64,000 nucleotides of DNA from Baekduia alba (GCF_028416635.1 NZ_CP114013.1:1488001-1552000); one strand, 5' to 3'; shown: positions 47,529 through 56,462, counted from the stretch's first letter. The notes: generated by a model from the sequence alone, not told the origin. A program made the numbers and translations.

Positions 47529-47956
47529 TGCCCGGCCCCATCGACATCCGCCCGCCGTTCACCGCCCAGACCGCGGCGGCCAAGGTCCAGGCCGCCGAGA
47601 ACGCGTGGAACACGCGCGACCCCGACCGCGTCGCGCTGGCCTACACCGAGGACTCGGAGTGGCGCAACCGCGACACCTTCCTCCAGGGCCGCGCCGCGAT
47701 CCGGGCGTTCCTGAAGGCCAAGTGGGAGCGCGAGCGCGACTACCGGCTGCGCAAGACGCTGTGGGCGTTCACCGACGACCGCATCGCCGTGCGCTTCGAG
47801 TACGAGAGCCGCGACGCCGACGGGCAGTGGTGGCGCTCCTACGGCAACGAGATGTGGGAGTTCGCGCCCGACGGCCTGATGGCGCGCCGCTTCGCGTCGA
47901 TCAACGATGCGCCGATCGACGCGTCCGAGCTGCGCGTCACGCCTGGGCAGGGGTAG
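47528..47956 (+). CDS. DUF1348 nuclear-transport-factor-2-fold protein
   Basis: The 142-residue protein has the DUF1348 (NTF2-like) pattern: [66 protein letters not shown] and [21 protein letters not shown]. Its role is unknown; NTF2-like folds often bind small molecules. Its ATG overlaps the stop of the reductase by one base (TGATG), so the two are coupled. Its 3' end overlaps the convergent efflux gene by 20 bases. Confidence 0.85.
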
Positions 47957-49922
47957 GCGCCGCCGGCGCGTCGCCGTGCGGCGGCTGCGCGAGCTCCTCG
48001 GCGAGCCGCCGGACGAGCGGGTCCAGCTCCGGGTTCTCGTCGGGCTCCCAGTCGTCGATCAGGCTGCGCAGGCAGTCGGTGCGCGCGGCCACGAGCTGGT
48101 CGCGCGTCGCGACGCCGGTCGCCGTCAACCCGCCGTGCTCGGCCGCGTGGCCGAGCGCCAGCAGCTCGGCGTGGGCCTCGTCGAAGCGCTCCGGGTTGAC
48201 CATCGGCAGCGTGCGCAGGCGGGTGATGTCGGCCGGGGCGTCGGCGGCGCCGCCGCGCAGCAGCAGCCACGCGGCGCTCGGCGTCAGGTCGACGCCGGCG
48301 CGCGCCGTCGCCGTCTCGATGAAGGCGAGCGTGCGCTCGCGGCCGACCAGGCGGGTCAGCCCGCGCGTGATCTCGCGCAGCGAGTCGGTGTCGACGGGCG
48401 CGCCGAACGCCTCGCCGATGCCCGCCGAGGACTCGACGGTCTGGCGCAGCGGCTTCTCCTGGATGAACCAGGCGAGCAGGAACGCGACGACCATCACGCA
48501 CGTCGCGACCACGAAGACCGAGTGCAGGGCGTCGGTGAACGACGCGATGTAGGCGTCGTGCAGCCGCGCGGGCAGCCGCTCGATCTGCGCCGGGTTCACG
48601 CCGCCCTCGGTGCCCTTCGAAGCGCCGGTCGGGATCTTGTCGCGCAACTCCGACGTCAGCCGGCCGGAGAAGATCGCGCCGAGCACCGCGGTGCCCAGCG
48701 AGCCACCGATCGAGCGGAACAGCGTCGCGCCGGACGTCGCGACGCCGAGCTGGTCGTAGGACACGGCGTTCTGGGTCGCCAGCACGAGCACCTGCATGAC
48801 CATGCCGAGGCCGAGCCCGAGGACCAGCATGTGCAGCGCGGCGACGCCGCTGGCGGTGCTCTCGTCCAAGGACGACAACATCCACAGCCCCAGCGCGGCG
48901 ACCGCGGTCCCGGCGATCGGGAAGAGCTTGTAGCGGCCGGTGCGCGTGATGATCTGGCCCGAGACGATCGAGGACACCAACAACCCGCCCATGACCGGGA
49001 TCAGCTGGAGGCCGGAGGCGGTGGGCGACAGGCCGCGCACCACCTGCTGGAACAGCGGCAGGTAGGTCAGCGCGCCGAACAGCGCGAAGCCGACGACGAG
49101 CCCGACCGCGCTGCACACCACGAACACGCGGTTGCGGAACAGCGCCGGCGGCAGGATCGGCTCTGTCGCGCGCTGCTCGACCTTGCCGAGCGCGACGAGC
49201 GCCAGCAGCCCGACGATCCCCATCCCGACGATCTGCGGCGAGCCCCACCCGTAGGTGTTGCCGCCGAGCGTCGTCGCGAGGATGATCGCGCTCAGCCCGA
49301 TCGCGAGCAGCACCGTCCCGGCGTAGTCGATCTGGTGCTTGCGCCGCTCCGTGACGCTCGGCAGCGTCCGCGCGAGCACGAAGAACGCCGCGATGCCGAT
49401 CGGCAGGTTCACGTAGAAGATCGACCGCCACGAGATGCTCGTGGTCAGGAAGCCGCCGATCAGCGGGCCCGCGACCGACGACACGCCGAAGACCGCGCCG
49501 AACAGCCCGGAGTACTTGCCGCGCTGCGCCGGCGCGACGACGTCGCCGATCGCCGCCTGCGCGCTGACCATGAGCCCGCCGCCGCCGAGGCCCTGGATCG
49601 CGCGGAAGGCGATCAGCTCGGTCATCCCCTGCGCCAGCCCGCACAGCGCCGAGCCGATCAGGAACACCACGAGCGCGGCCTGGAGCACGACCTTGCGGCC
49701 GTACAAGTCCCCCAACTTGCCGTAGAGCGGGGTCACGACGGTGACCGCGAGCAGGTACGCGGTCACGACCCAGGAGAGGTGCTCCAGCCCGCCGAGGTCG
49801 CCGACGATCGTCGGCAGCGCGGTGGACACGATCGTCTGGTCCAGCGACGCCAGCAGCATCACGAGCATCAGCCCGCCCATCACGACGGCGATGCGTGGGC
49901 GCTGCTCGGCCGTGGCGGGCAT
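47937..49922 (-). CDS. DHA2-family MFS efflux pump with C-terminal cytoplasmic domain
   Basis: The 661-residue exporter has 14 predicted helices, starting [31 protein letters not shown] (motif D1), motif [11 protein letters not shown] and motif [16 protein letters not shown], as in EmrB/QacA drug pumps. After the last helix (about residue 490) about 170 soluble residues follow. [34 protein letters not shown] there looks like a degenerate winged helix found in some actinobacterial DHA2 proteins. It diverges from a TetR gene with two palindromes between them, so it is probably a TetR-repressed multidrug exporter. Confidence 0.9.
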   Translation of the reverse strand: MPATAEQRPRIAVVMGGLMLVMLLASLDQTIVSTALPTIVGDLGGLEHLSWVVTAYLLAVTVVTPLYGKLGDLYGRKVVLQAALVVFLIGSALCGLAQGMTELIAFRAIQGLGGGGLMVSAQAAIGDVVAPAQRGKYSGLFGAVFGVSSVAGPLIGGFLTTSISWRSIFYVNLPIGIAAFFVLARTLPSVTERRKHQIDYAGTVLLAIGLSAIILATTLGGNTYGWGSPQIVGMGIVGLLALVALGKVEQRATEPILPPALFRNRVFVVCSAVGLVVGFALFGALTYLPLFQQVVRGLSPTASGLQLIPVMGGLLVSSIVSGQIITRTGRYKLFPIAGTAVAALGLWMLSSLDESTASGVAALHMLVLGLGLGMVMQVLVLATQNAVSYDQLGVATSGATLFRSIGGSLGTAVLGAIFSGRLTSELRDKIPTGASKGTEGGVNPAQIERLPARLHDAYIASFTDALHSVFVVATCVMVVAFLLAWFIQEKPLRQTVESSAGIGEAFGAPVDTDSLREITRGLTRLVGRERTLAFIETATARAGVDLTPSAAWLLLRGGAADAPADITRLRTLPMVNPERFDEAHAELLALGHAAEHGGLTATGVATRDQLVAARTDCLRSLIDDWEPDENPELDPLVRRLAEELAQPPHGDAPAAPTPAQA

Positions 49923-49983
49923 GGACCGCTTGTACCCGCGCCCGCGCCGCAGGGCAATCGCCCCCGAGGGTGAACCCGTCCGC

Positions 49984-50019
49984 GTACCTTGCGGGTATCG
50001 TCGCGTACCTCTAAGGTAC
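49984..50019. promoter_or_regulatory. Two TetR operators between efflux pump and regulator
   Basis: GTACCTCTAAGGTAC (50005-50019) is a perfect 6-3-6 inverted repeat. GTACCTTGCGGGTAT (49984-49998) is an imperfect copy starting 21 bases, two helical turns, upstream. The regulator promoter is TTGCGG (49989-49994), 17 bases, TAAGGT (50012-50017), so both sites overlap promoter boxes. Confidence 0.65.
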
Positions 50020-50025
50020 GGAGCT

Positions 50026-50733
50026 GTGGCGGACCTGTCCCTCGTCGCATCCCATCCCGAGGTCGGGCACCAGCTCGACGCGCGCGGATCGCAGCGCGCG
50101 CGCCTCGTGGAGGGGATGATCCAAGCAGTGGCCGAGAAGGGCTACGCGGCGGCCACGGTCGCCGACGCGGTCCGGGCCGCGCGGGTGTCGCGCGGCACGT
50201 TCTACGCGCAGTTCGCCTCAAAGGAGGAGTGCTTCCTCGAGGCATACAAGTACGGCATCGACGTCATGGTCGAGCGCATTCGGACCGCGATCCGCGCCGC
50301 CGCGACCGACGACTGGGTCGCGCGCCTGCGCACCGGCATCCGCGCCTACCTGGAGACGCTGGCCGGCGAGCCGCGCTTCGCCCGCACCCACCTGTTCGAG
50401 GTCCACATGGCCGGCCCGCGTGCGGGCGCCGCGCGCGACGCCGCGCTGCGCGCCTTCGCGGACCGCTACCGCAGCTCGTTCCGCGCCGCCCTGCGCGAGC
50501 GCCCGGAGCTGCGCATGCCGACCGACGACGCGCTCTTCATCCTCTCGGCCGGCGTCGACCAGCTCATCTGCGCGCGCGTGCGCGCCGGCGAGCTGGCCGC
50601 GCTGCCCGACCTCACCGACGAGCTCACGCTCACCGCCGTCGCGTTCCTGGAAGGCGCGGCACAAGTGCCGTTTCCCGCTTCGCGGGGGTTAGCCGCGGCC
50701 ATCGACCCCACGACCCCCGAAGGAGGCTCCTGA
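50026..50733 (+). CDS. TetR-family transcriptional regulator
   Basis: The 235-residue protein has the DNA-binding domain GYAAATVADAVRAARVSRGTFYAQFASKEECFLEAYK (about residues 39-75). Its C-terminal domain has RLRTGIRAYLETLAGEPRFARTHLFEV. GTG 50026 has TAAGGT eight bases upstream and no Shine-Dalgarno. Placed between the divergent efflux pump and two acyl-CoA dehydrogenase genes only four bases downstream, it may control both. An AGGAGG near its end serves the next gene. Confidence 0.9.
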   Translation: MADLSLVASHPEVGHQLDARGSQRARLVEGMIQAVAEKGYAAATVADAVRAARVSRGTFYAQFASKEECFLEAYKYGIDVMVERIRTAIRAAATDDWVARLRTGIRAYLETLAGEPRFARTHLFEVHMAGPRAGAARDAALRAFADRYRSSFRAALRERPELRMPTDDALFILSAGVDQLICARVRAGELAALPDLTDELTLTAVAFLEGAAQVPFPASRGLAAAIDPTTPEGGS

Positions 50734-50737
50734 CCCC

Positions 50738-51892
50738 ATGGACCTGACCTTCTCCGACGCCGAGGCGCAGTTCCGCGACGAGCTGCGCGCCTGGTTCGAG
50801 AACAACGACCCGGGCCCGATGCCCGAGGGCGAGGACGCCAGCTACGCATGGCGCCGCGACTGGCAGCGCCGCCTCGCCGACGACCGCTACGCCGCCGTGC
50901 ACTGGCCCGAGCAGTACGGCGGGCGCGGCGCGACGATCACGCAGTCGGCGATCTTCTTCGAGGAGCTGGGCCGTGCCCGGCGCCCGCTGCCGGCCAACGT
51001 CCTCGGCATCCTGCTCGCCGGCCCGACGATCATGACCTTCGGCACCGACGAGCAGAAGGACCGCTACCTCGCGCCGATCCTCACCGCCGAGGAGATCTGG
51101 TGTCAGGGCTTCTCCGAGCCCGACGCAGGCTCCGACCTCGCGGCGCTCAAGACGCGCGCGGTACGCGATCCCGCCCACCCCGACGAGTGGGTCGTCACCG
51201 GCCAGAAGGTCTGGACCTCCGGCGCGCAGCACTCCAAGTGGTGCATGTTGGTCGCGCGCACGGACTTCGACGCGCCGAAGCACAAGGGGTTGACCTACTT
51301 CCTGATGGACATGGAGCAGCCCGGCGTCCAGGTGCGCCCGCTGGTCCAGATCACGGGCGAGCCCGAGTTCAACGAGCTCTTCATCGAGGGCGCGCGGATC
51401 CCGGACGAGAACGTGCTCGGCGGCGTCGGCAACGGCTGGAAGGTCGCGCTGACCACGCTCATGAACGAGCGCTCCGGCCTGGCGTTCTTCCTGCAGGTGC
51501 GGCTGCGCCAGCTGCTCGACGAGCTGATCGAGGAGGCCGCCGAGCGCGGCCTGCTCGACGATCCGGTCGTCGCCGACAAGCTCGGGTACCTGCACATGAA
51601 GGCCGAGATCCTGCGCCTGACCGCCTACCGCGGGCTGACGACGATCGAGAAGTACGGGACGCCGGGCCCCGAGGGATCGCTGACCAAGTGGATGTGGTCG
51701 GAGACCAACCAGGAGCTCGCGCAGTTCGCGGCCGACCTGATCGGCCCGGACGCGCTGACCAACGGCAACCGCTGGGCCTACGAGCTGCTGCGCTCGCGCG
51801 GCAACACGATCGAGGGCGGCACGACCGAGATCCTCAAGAACATCGTCGCGGAGCGCGTGCTCGGGCTGCCGCGGCTGAAGGGAGCGGCATGA
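50738..51892 (+). CDS. Acyl-CoA dehydrogenase, FadE-like subunit 1
   Basis: The 384-residue flavoenzyme has the N-terminal helical domain (MDLTFSDAEAQFRDELRAWF), the FAD-binding strand WCQGFSEPDAGSDLAALKTRA and QKVWTSGAQHSKWCMLVART, and the C-terminal ELLRSRGNTIEGGTTEILKNIVAERVLGLPR, where GGTTEI binds FAD. It oxidises an acyl-CoA at C2-C3. AGGAGG lies 11 bases before the ATG. With a second, shorter homologue 85 bases downstream it resembles the paired, heteromeric acyl-CoA dehydrogenases of actinobacterial steroid or branched-lipid catabolism. Confidence 0.9.
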   Translation: MDLTFSDAEAQFRDELRAWFENNDPGPMPEGEDASYAWRRDWQRRLADDRYAAVHWPEQYGGRGATITQSAIFFEELGRARRPLPANVLGILLAGPTIMTFGTDEQKDRYLAPILTAEEIWCQGFSEPDAGSDLAALKTRAVRDPAHPDEWVVTGQKVWTSGAQHSKWCMLVARTDFDAPKHKGLTYFLMDMEQPGVQVRPLVQITGEPEFNELFIEGARIPDENVLGGVGNGWKVALTTLMNERSGLAFFLQVRLRQLLDELIEEAAERGLLDDPVVADKLGYLHMKAEILRLTAYRGLTTIEKYGTPGPEGSLTKWMWSETNQELAQFAADLIGPDALTNGNRWAYELLRSRGNTIEGGTTEILKNIVAERVLGLPRLKGAA

Positions 51893-51981
51893 TCGACAGC
51901 GGAGACAAGACGCGTTGCGAACGAGCCGCCAGGCGAGTTCGCGGGACCGACGCCGAGCCTCTGGGCGAGGTGTCGGCATGA
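51889..51981 (+). CDS. 30-codon linking ORF with internal hairpin
   Basis: ATG 51889 overlaps the upstream stop and TGA 51979-51981 overlaps the downstream ATG, so both junctions are ATGA. The 30-residue product (start MIDSGDKTRCERAARRVRG) matches nothing I know, and its codon use is less GC-biased than its neighbours. It contains GCGAAC (51917-51922) and GTTCGC (51937-51942) closing a hairpin with an inner GCC/GGC stem separated by paired GA steps. It may be a translational bridge or a palindromic element inserted between the two genes. Confidence 0.35.
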   Translation: MIDSGDKTRCERAARRVRGTDAEPLGEVSA

Positions 51982-53000
51982 ACTTCGACTTCTCCGAGGA
52001 CCAGCACGAGATCAAGCGCACCGCGCGCGACCTGCTGGCGTCGCGGTCGTCCTTCGCCAAGGTGCGCGAGGCGGCCGAGTCCCACACCTACGACCCGGCG
52101 CTGTGGAGCGAGCTGGTCGAGCTGGGCTGGCCGGGCATCGCGATCGCCGAGGAGCACGGCGGCCAGGGCCTGGGCGCCGTCGAGCTCGCGATCCTGTGCG
52201 AGGAGCTGGGCTACGCCCTGGCGGCCTCGCCGTTCCTGAGCACGGTGCTCGCCGCCGAGGCGATCGGCGCGGGAGGGTCCGTGGAGCAGCAGCGGCAGTG
52301 GCTCCCGGGCCTGGCGTCCGGCGAGATCACCGGCGCGCTGGGCGCGGTCGGCGGCCTGGTCGGCGACGCGGCCGAGGCCGCGGTCATCGTCCTGATCGGC
52401 GACGACGGGGTGGCGCGCGTGGTCGCGCGGGCGGACGCCGACGTGACCGAGGTCGACGCGATCGACCCGACGCGCCGCGCGGCGCGGGTATACGCCCCAC
52501 CCACCCACGGCGAGGCGCTGGGCGGCGACGACCCGCAGGCCGGCATCGACCGCGCGACGATCGCGGTGGCCGCCGAGCTGGTCGGCGTCTCGCAGCGCGC
52601 GCTGGAGATGACGCTCGCCTACGTCAAGGACCGCAAGCAGTTCGACACGCCGGTCGGCGCCTACCAGGCCGTCTCGCACAAGTGCGCGCAGATGCTCAAG
52701 GACACCGAGGGCGCGCGCTCGGCGACGTACTACGGGGCGTGGGCGGCCGATGCCGGCGCCGACGGGCCGGGCCTGCCCGAGCCGGCGTCGCTGGCCAAGG
52801 CCGCGGCGTCGGACGGCGCGCGCGACACGGCCGCCAACGCCATCCAGGCGCACGGCGGCATCGGCTTCACGTGGGAGGCCGACGTGCACTGGCTGTACAA
52901 GCGCGCGCAGGTCGACGCGGCGCTGCTGGGCACCTCCGGCGTGCATCGCAAGCGGCTCGCGGCGCTGGTGAGCGCGCGGCTGGCCCCGGCGGTCGCCTAA
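51978..53000 (+). CDS. Acyl-CoA dehydrogenase, FadE-like subunit 2
   Basis: The 340-residue protein is a shorter acyl-CoA dehydrogenase homologue: [20 protein letters not shown], a central [32 protein letters not shown], and C-terminal [23 protein letters not shown] with [24 protein letters not shown]. The FAD strand region ([16 protein letters not shown]) is poorly conserved compared with subunit 1, as in the second subunit of heteromeric FadE pairs. Coupling through the 30-codon ORF supports equal expression of both subunits. About 180 bases then separate it from infA. Confidence 0.88.
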   Translation: MNFDFSEDQHEIKRTARDLLASRSSFAKVREAAESHTYDPALWSELVELGWPGIAIAEEHGGQGLGAVELAILCEELGYALAASPFLSTVLAAEAIGAGGSVEQQRQWLPGLASGEITGALGAVGGLVGDAAEAAVIVLIGDDGVARVVARADADVTEVDAIDPTRRAARVYAPPTHGEALGGDDPQAGIDRATIAVAAELVGVSQRALEMTLAYVKDRKQFDTPVGAYQAVSHKCAQMLKDTEGARSATYYGAWAADAGADGPGLPEPASLAKAAASDGARDTAANAIQAHGGIGFTWEADVHWLYKRAQVDAALLGTSGVHRKRLAALVSARLAPAVA

Positions 53001-53052
53001 CGGACGCTGGTCCGACTGGCCAGGAGATGGTGGGATCCCGCGTCCGGGCGGG

Positions 53053-53058
53053 TACAAT
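53053..53058 (+). promoter_or_regulatory. -10 box of infA
   Basis: TACAAT is a near-consensus -10, about 120 bases before the infA ATG. I see no good -35 in front of it, so the leader would be long. The leader shows no known riboswitch. Confidence 0.4.
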
Positions 53059-53181
53059 GTCCTTGGGCGCCCGTGCGGTCGCGTGGGTCCCACCCCTCTT
53101 CGCGCGATGGTCCGGTTGCGTGCGCCGCACGCTTCGACGCTCTTTCGCGCACCCCGAACCCGAACGCATGAAGGAGGCCGC

Positions 53182-53403
53182 ATGGCCGTAGAGGACAAGG
53201 TCGCTCTCGAGGGCGAAGTCGTGGAGTCACTGCCCAACCTGCTGTTCCGCATCCAGCTCGACATGGATGACCACGAGGTCCTCGCGCACCTCGCCGGCAA
53301 GATGCGCCGCAACCGCATCCGCGTCCTGCCGGGCGATCGCGTGCGCGTCGAGGTCTCCCCGTACGACCTCACCCGCGGGCGCATCGTGTACCGCATGAAG
53401 TAG
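53182..53403 (+). CDS. infA: Translation initiation factor IF-1
   Basis: The 73-residue protein is the S1-fold factor that binds the 30S A site during initiation: [64 protein letters not shown]. All core motifs are present; the N-terminus ([11 protein letters not shown]) differs slightly from the usual MAKED. AAGGAGG lies four bases before the ATG. It is a single gene with its own promoter and terminator, not inside the ribosomal-protein cluster where infA often lies, so it could be a second copy. Confidence 0.93.
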   Translation: MAVEDKVALEGEVVESLPNLLFRIQLDMDDHEVLAHLAGKMRRNRIRVLPGDRVRVEVSPYDLTRGRIVYRMK

Positions 53404-53411
53404 CCGCCGAG

Positions 53412-53430
53412 AACCGCCCAGAGGGCGGTT
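53412..53430 (+). terminator. Intrinsic terminator of infA
   Basis: AACCGCCC and GGGCGGTT form an 8-bp stem with loop AGA, followed by TTC, starting eight bases after the infA stop. Confidence 0.75.
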
Positions 53431-53447
53431 TCGGTGCGCGGCGCGCT

Positions 53448-54113
53448 CTATCGCGCGCCGCCGAGTGACGCCACCAGCTCCGGCGTCACCTCCCTGATCC
53501 CGTCGACCACGACCGCGGCCAAGGCCAGCGCGTCGGGGGCCGGCGGGAACGCGTGGTTGGGCGTCGCGATCACGACCATGCCCGCCGCGTGCGCCGCGCG
53601 CAGCCCGTTCGAGGAGTCCTCGACCGCCGCGCAGGCGCTCGGGTCGACCCCGATCCGGCGCGCCGCCTCCCGGTAGACGTCGGGCTGCGGCTTGCCGCGC
53701 TCGACCTCCTCGGAGGACACCGTCGCGCCGAAGCGCTCCGACAGGCCCGCGGCGTCCAGGACCGCGTCGATCACCTCGCGGTTCGCCGACGACGCGAGCG
53801 CGAGCAGGTAGGAGTGCGCCAGCGCGTTGACGGCGCGGACCGCACCGGGCAGCAGCGGCAGCTCGTGGTCGATCTCGACCACGACGCCGGCGGCGACGGA
53901 GGACGAGATGTGCGACGGATCGCCCTGAGCGCCGAGCTCGTCGTGGAGGTAGTGCGACCACTCGGCCGACGACATGCCCTGCATCGCACCGGTCGCGGCG
54001 TCGTTCCAGGTGCCGCCGTGCGCGCTCACGTAGGCGCGCCGCTCACGGTCCCAGACGCCCTCGGTGTCCACGATGACGCCGTCGAGGTCCAGCACTATGG
54101 CCGAAATGGTCAT
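53448..54113 (-). CDS. HAD-superfamily hydrolase, beta-phosphoglucomutase-like
   Basis: The 221-residue protein has motif I VLDLDGVIVDTEGVW (DxDGVxxDTE), motif II LLALASSANREVIDAVL, motif III lysine in ERGKPQPDVYREAARRIGVDP and motif IV AVEDSSNGLRAAHAAGM. The helical cap between motif I and II places it with beta-phosphoglucomutase and phosphatase members. The substrate is probably a sugar phosphate but is not determined. TACCGT (54122-54127, opposite strand) lies eight bases before the ATG and overlaps the -10 of the divergent oxidase gene. Confidence 0.88.
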   Translation of the reverse strand: MTISAIVLDLDGVIVDTEGVWDRERRAYVSAHGGTWNDAATGAMQGMSSAEWSHYLHDELGAQGDPSHISSSVAAGVVVEIDHELPLLPGAVRAVNALAHSYLLALASSANREVIDAVLDAAGLSERFGATVSSEEVERGKPQPDVYREAARRIGVDPSACAAVEDSSNGLRAAHAAGMVVIATPNHAFPPAPDALALAAVVVDGIREVTPELVASLGGAR

Positions 54114-54121
54114 GGCGTCCG

Positions 54122-54131
54122 ACGGTACCTT
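54122..54131. promoter_or_regulatory. Overlapping divergent -10 elements of HAD and FAD genes
   Basis: ACGGTACCTT holds TACCGT on the minus strand (54122-54127) and TACCTT on the plus strand (54126-54131), sharing TA and the palindrome GGTACC. Both start codons lie eight bases away. Confidence 0.5.
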
Positions 54132-54139
54132 GGCGGGCG

Positions 54140-55528
54140 ATGCAGCGATCTGCCCAGGGGTACTGGCTCGCCGATGCAGGCCCGGTCGTCGCCCGGCCGG
54201 TGCTGGCTGAGCGCGTGAGCGCCGACGTCGTCGTGATCGGAGGTGGCTACCTCGGGATGTGGACGGCGTGGCACCTGCGGGCGGCGGGCGCGACGGTCGC
54301 GCTGCTGGAGGCCGACGAGTGCGGCCACGGGCCGAGCGGGCGCAACGGCGGGTTCCTGAACGGGATGTGGGAGCGCGTCGGGGAGCTGGAGGAGCTGTTC
54401 GGGCGCGAGGCCGCGCTGGCGGTCGCGCGCGCGGCGGCGGAGTCCATCGACCTCATCGACGCGTGGTGCGCGGCGCAGGGCGTCGACGCGCACCTCGTGC
54501 GCGCGCCGATGTTGGAGGTGTCGGCCGCGCCGGGCCAGGACGGCGTCTGGGGCGACGCGGTCGCGGCGGCGCGCGCGATGGGTCGCGGCGACGAGCTGGT
54601 GGAGGTCGACGCCGCGGGCGCGCGAGCCGTGTGCGACTCGCCGCTGTTCCGCGGCGGCGTGCTGTGGCAGGGCGCCGCGACGGTGCACCCGGCGCGGCTG
54701 GCGCTGGGCCTGCGCGGCGCGCTGATCGCCGCGGGCGTGGAGGTCTACGAGCACTCGCGCGTGGTGGGCGTCGAGGACGGCGCCGACGGCGTGGTCGTCC
54801 GCGTGGACGGCGGGGGAGCGGTGCGCGCCGGGGCCGGCGTCCTGGCGATCAACCACGCGAGCGCCGGCGTCAAGCCGCTGCGCGGCGCGCTGAGCGTGGC
54901 GTCGTCGCACGTGGTCGCGACCGAGCCGGTGCCCGACCAGCTGGAGGCGCTGGGCTGGACCGGCGGCGAGGGGATCGGCGACTGCCGGACCATGTTGCAC
55001 TACTTCCGCACGACCCGGGACGGGCGCGTCGTGTTCGGCTGGGGCGGCGGGCGGATGGGGTTCGGCGCCCGTCGCCGCGCCGCGCTGGACGTCGACCCCG
55101 GCGTCCAGGACGCGACCGCGCGCGACCTGTACGACATGCTCCCGCTGCTGCGCGGCGCCCGGATCGAGCACGCGTGGGGCGGGCCGATCGACGTCTCGCC
55201 GGTGCACCTGCCGTGGTTCGGGACGCTCAAGTCCTTGTCCTACGGCTTCGGCTTCACCGGCAACGGCGTGGGCCCGACGGAGCTGGGCGGGCGGATCCTG
55301 GCCGACCTCGCGCGCGGCGCGTCCTCGGAGCTGACGGCGCTGCCGATCGTCGGCGGGCTGCCGCCGCGGAGCTTCCCGCCGGAGCCGGCGCGCTTCGCGG
55401 GCGGGTCGCTGATCCGGGCGGCGCTCGTGCGGCGAGACGATGCGGAGGGGCGGGGCGAGCGGGTCGATCCGGTGACGGGGTTCGTGGCGGGGCTGCCGCG
55501 GAGGTTGGGGCTGCATCTGCCGCGGTGA
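54140..55528 (+). CDS. FAD-dependent oxidoreductase, DAO family
   Basis: The 462-residue protein has the dinucleotide fold DVVVIGGGYLGMWTAWHLRAAGATVALLE (residues 29-57) and GHGPSGRNGGFLNGMW, the pattern of D-amino-acid/glycine/sarcosine oxidase-like proteins and of YurR-like enzymes. The C-terminal FGFTGNGVGPTELGGRILADL completes the FAD site. It oxidises an amine or amino acid; the substrate is unknown. TACCTT lies eight bases before the ATG, with no Shine-Dalgarno. It is followed by a 490-base gap filled by an inverted-repeat element. Confidence 0.88.
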   Translation: MQRSAQGYWLADAGPVVARPVLAERVSADVVVIGGGYLGMWTAWHLRAAGATVALLEADECGHGPSGRNGGFLNGMWERVGELEELFGREAALAVARAAAESIDLIDAWCAAQGVDAHLVRAPMLEVSAAPGQDGVWGDAVAAARAMGRGDELVEVDAAGARAVCDSPLFRGGVLWQGAATVHPARLALGLRGALIAAGVEVYEHSRVVGVEDGADGVVVRVDGGGAVRAGAGVLAINHASAGVKPLRGALSVASSHVVATEPVPDQLEALGWTGGEGIGDCRTMLHYFRTTRDGRVVFGWGGGRMGFGARRRAALDVDPGVQDATARDLYDMLPLLRGARIEHAWGGPIDVSPVHLPWFGTLKSLSYGFGFTGNGVGPTELGGRILADLARGASSELTALPIVGGLPPRSFPPEPARFAGGSLIRAALVRRDDAEGRGERVDPVTGFVAGLPRRLGLHLPR

Positions 55529-55545
55529 GAACGTTTGCGGTGCGG

Positions 55546-56001
55546 GCGTTGGTTGGTCTTCAGTGCGGCGCGCTTGGGGTGCTGCGGCGCGTGGTTCGTC
55601 CCTCATCAAGGGCGTGCGAGTGTGGTGGCGGCGCCACCCTGGCTGGTGTGGCTCGTCCTCGCGGCAGCGCCGGGGGCGGAGTTCGGGGCCGAATCTCCGG
55701 GTCAAGCGCCATCGATCGCGTGAAGTCCGCGTGTATCGCGGACTTGACGCGATCGAGCGCGGTTCGGGGCCGAATCGCCGCCCTCCGGAGATCCGGGTCG
55801 CTTGAACGTCATAGAGACGTTGGAAGTGACCCAGACCGCCAGCGGGCTGCCCTTTCGGCCCCGAACCGCCCGCCCTGGAGCACGACCACGACGAGCCACA
55901 CCAGCCAGGGTGGCGCCGCCCCAACGCCTTCACGCCCTTGATGAGGAACGCACCACGCTCCGCAGCACCACCAACGCCCCGCACTGGTGACCAGCCAACG
56001 C
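55546..56001. repeat. Composite inverted-repeat element filling the intergenic gap
   Basis: The 149-bp left arm (55546-55694) and 148-bp right arm (55854-56001) are diverged inverted copies. Both contain GGCGGCGCCACCCTGGCTGG followed by TGTGGCTCGTC, both contain CTCATCAAGGGCGTG, and both end near TTCGGGGCCGAA in the same orientation relative to the centre. Between them are two more palindromes: a 20-bp stem with one mismatch and loop TGTAT (55712-55756), and GGGTC...GACCC (55795-55832). A third TTCGGGGCCGAAT lies at 55762-55774. No transposase is present. Translations of both arms look alike only because the DNA does. It may be a non-autonomous mobile element or a structured RNA. Confidence 0.85.
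55712..55756. repeat. Long hairpin inside the composite element
   Basis: TCGATCGCGTGAAGTCCGCG (55712-55731) and its complement (55737-55756) pair with one mismatch across a 5-base loop. It is the most stable local structure in the gap. Confidence 0.85.
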
Positions 56002-56017
56002 GCCACACACGCCCCGC

Positions 56018-56461
56018 TCACCCCACCCGCCACGACATCAACAAGTGCGGCCCGATCCCCTCCAACTCGAACTCGTCCCCCTCGACCGCGAACCCCTCGC
56101 GCTCGTAGAACCCCCGAACCGGCGATCGCGCGTTGCACCACACCCGAACCCCGCCCGCCGCTCGCGCCCGGCCCAGGCACGCCGACAGCAGCGCGGCGCC
56201 CGCGCCGACGCCGCGCCCGCCCTCCGGGTCCGTCGCCATCCCGCGGATCCGCCAGTCCCCGACCGCCGGCGCCCGCGGATGCGGCTCGGGCGTGATCGAG
56301 GCGATGCCGATGACCCGGCCGCCGTCGTCGTAGGCCGCGAAGTGCGCCGCGCCCGGCGCGTCGTCGCCGTCGTAGACCTGGTCGGCCATCGTCTGGTGCG
56401 GGCGCAGCACCTTCTGGCGCAGCGGCCGGACGACCTCCGCCGCGACGCGCTCGACCCTCAC
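56018..56461 (-). CDS. GNAT-family N-acetyltransferase
   Basis: The 147-residue protein has the GNAT core: AAHFAAYDDGGRVIGIASITPEP, WRIRGMATDPEGGRGVGAGAALLSACLGRARAAG (acetyl-CoA loop RGVGAG) and VRVWCNARSPVRGFYEREGFAVEGDEFELEGIGPH, typical of ElaA/YjcF-like acetyltransferases. The substrate is unknown. GTG 56461 lies one base after the stop of the EAL protein gene, so the two form an operon. Its end lies 16 bases from the inverted-repeat element. Confidence 0.87.
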   Translation of the reverse strand: MRVERVAAEVVRPLRQKVLRPHQTMADQVYDGDDAPGAAHFAAYDDGGRVIGIASITPEPHPRAPAVGDWRIRGMATDPEGGRGVGAGAALLSACLGRARAAGGVRVWCNARSPVRGFYEREGFAVEGDEFELEGIGPHLLMSWRVG

Positions 56462-56462
56462 G

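Noticed and set aside
55535-55805. Short ORFs in both arms of the inverted repeat giving similar peptides (CCGAW...VPHQGR)
   Set aside because: The similarity follows from the inverted DNA repeat. There is no ribosome site or start context and several frames are equally open.
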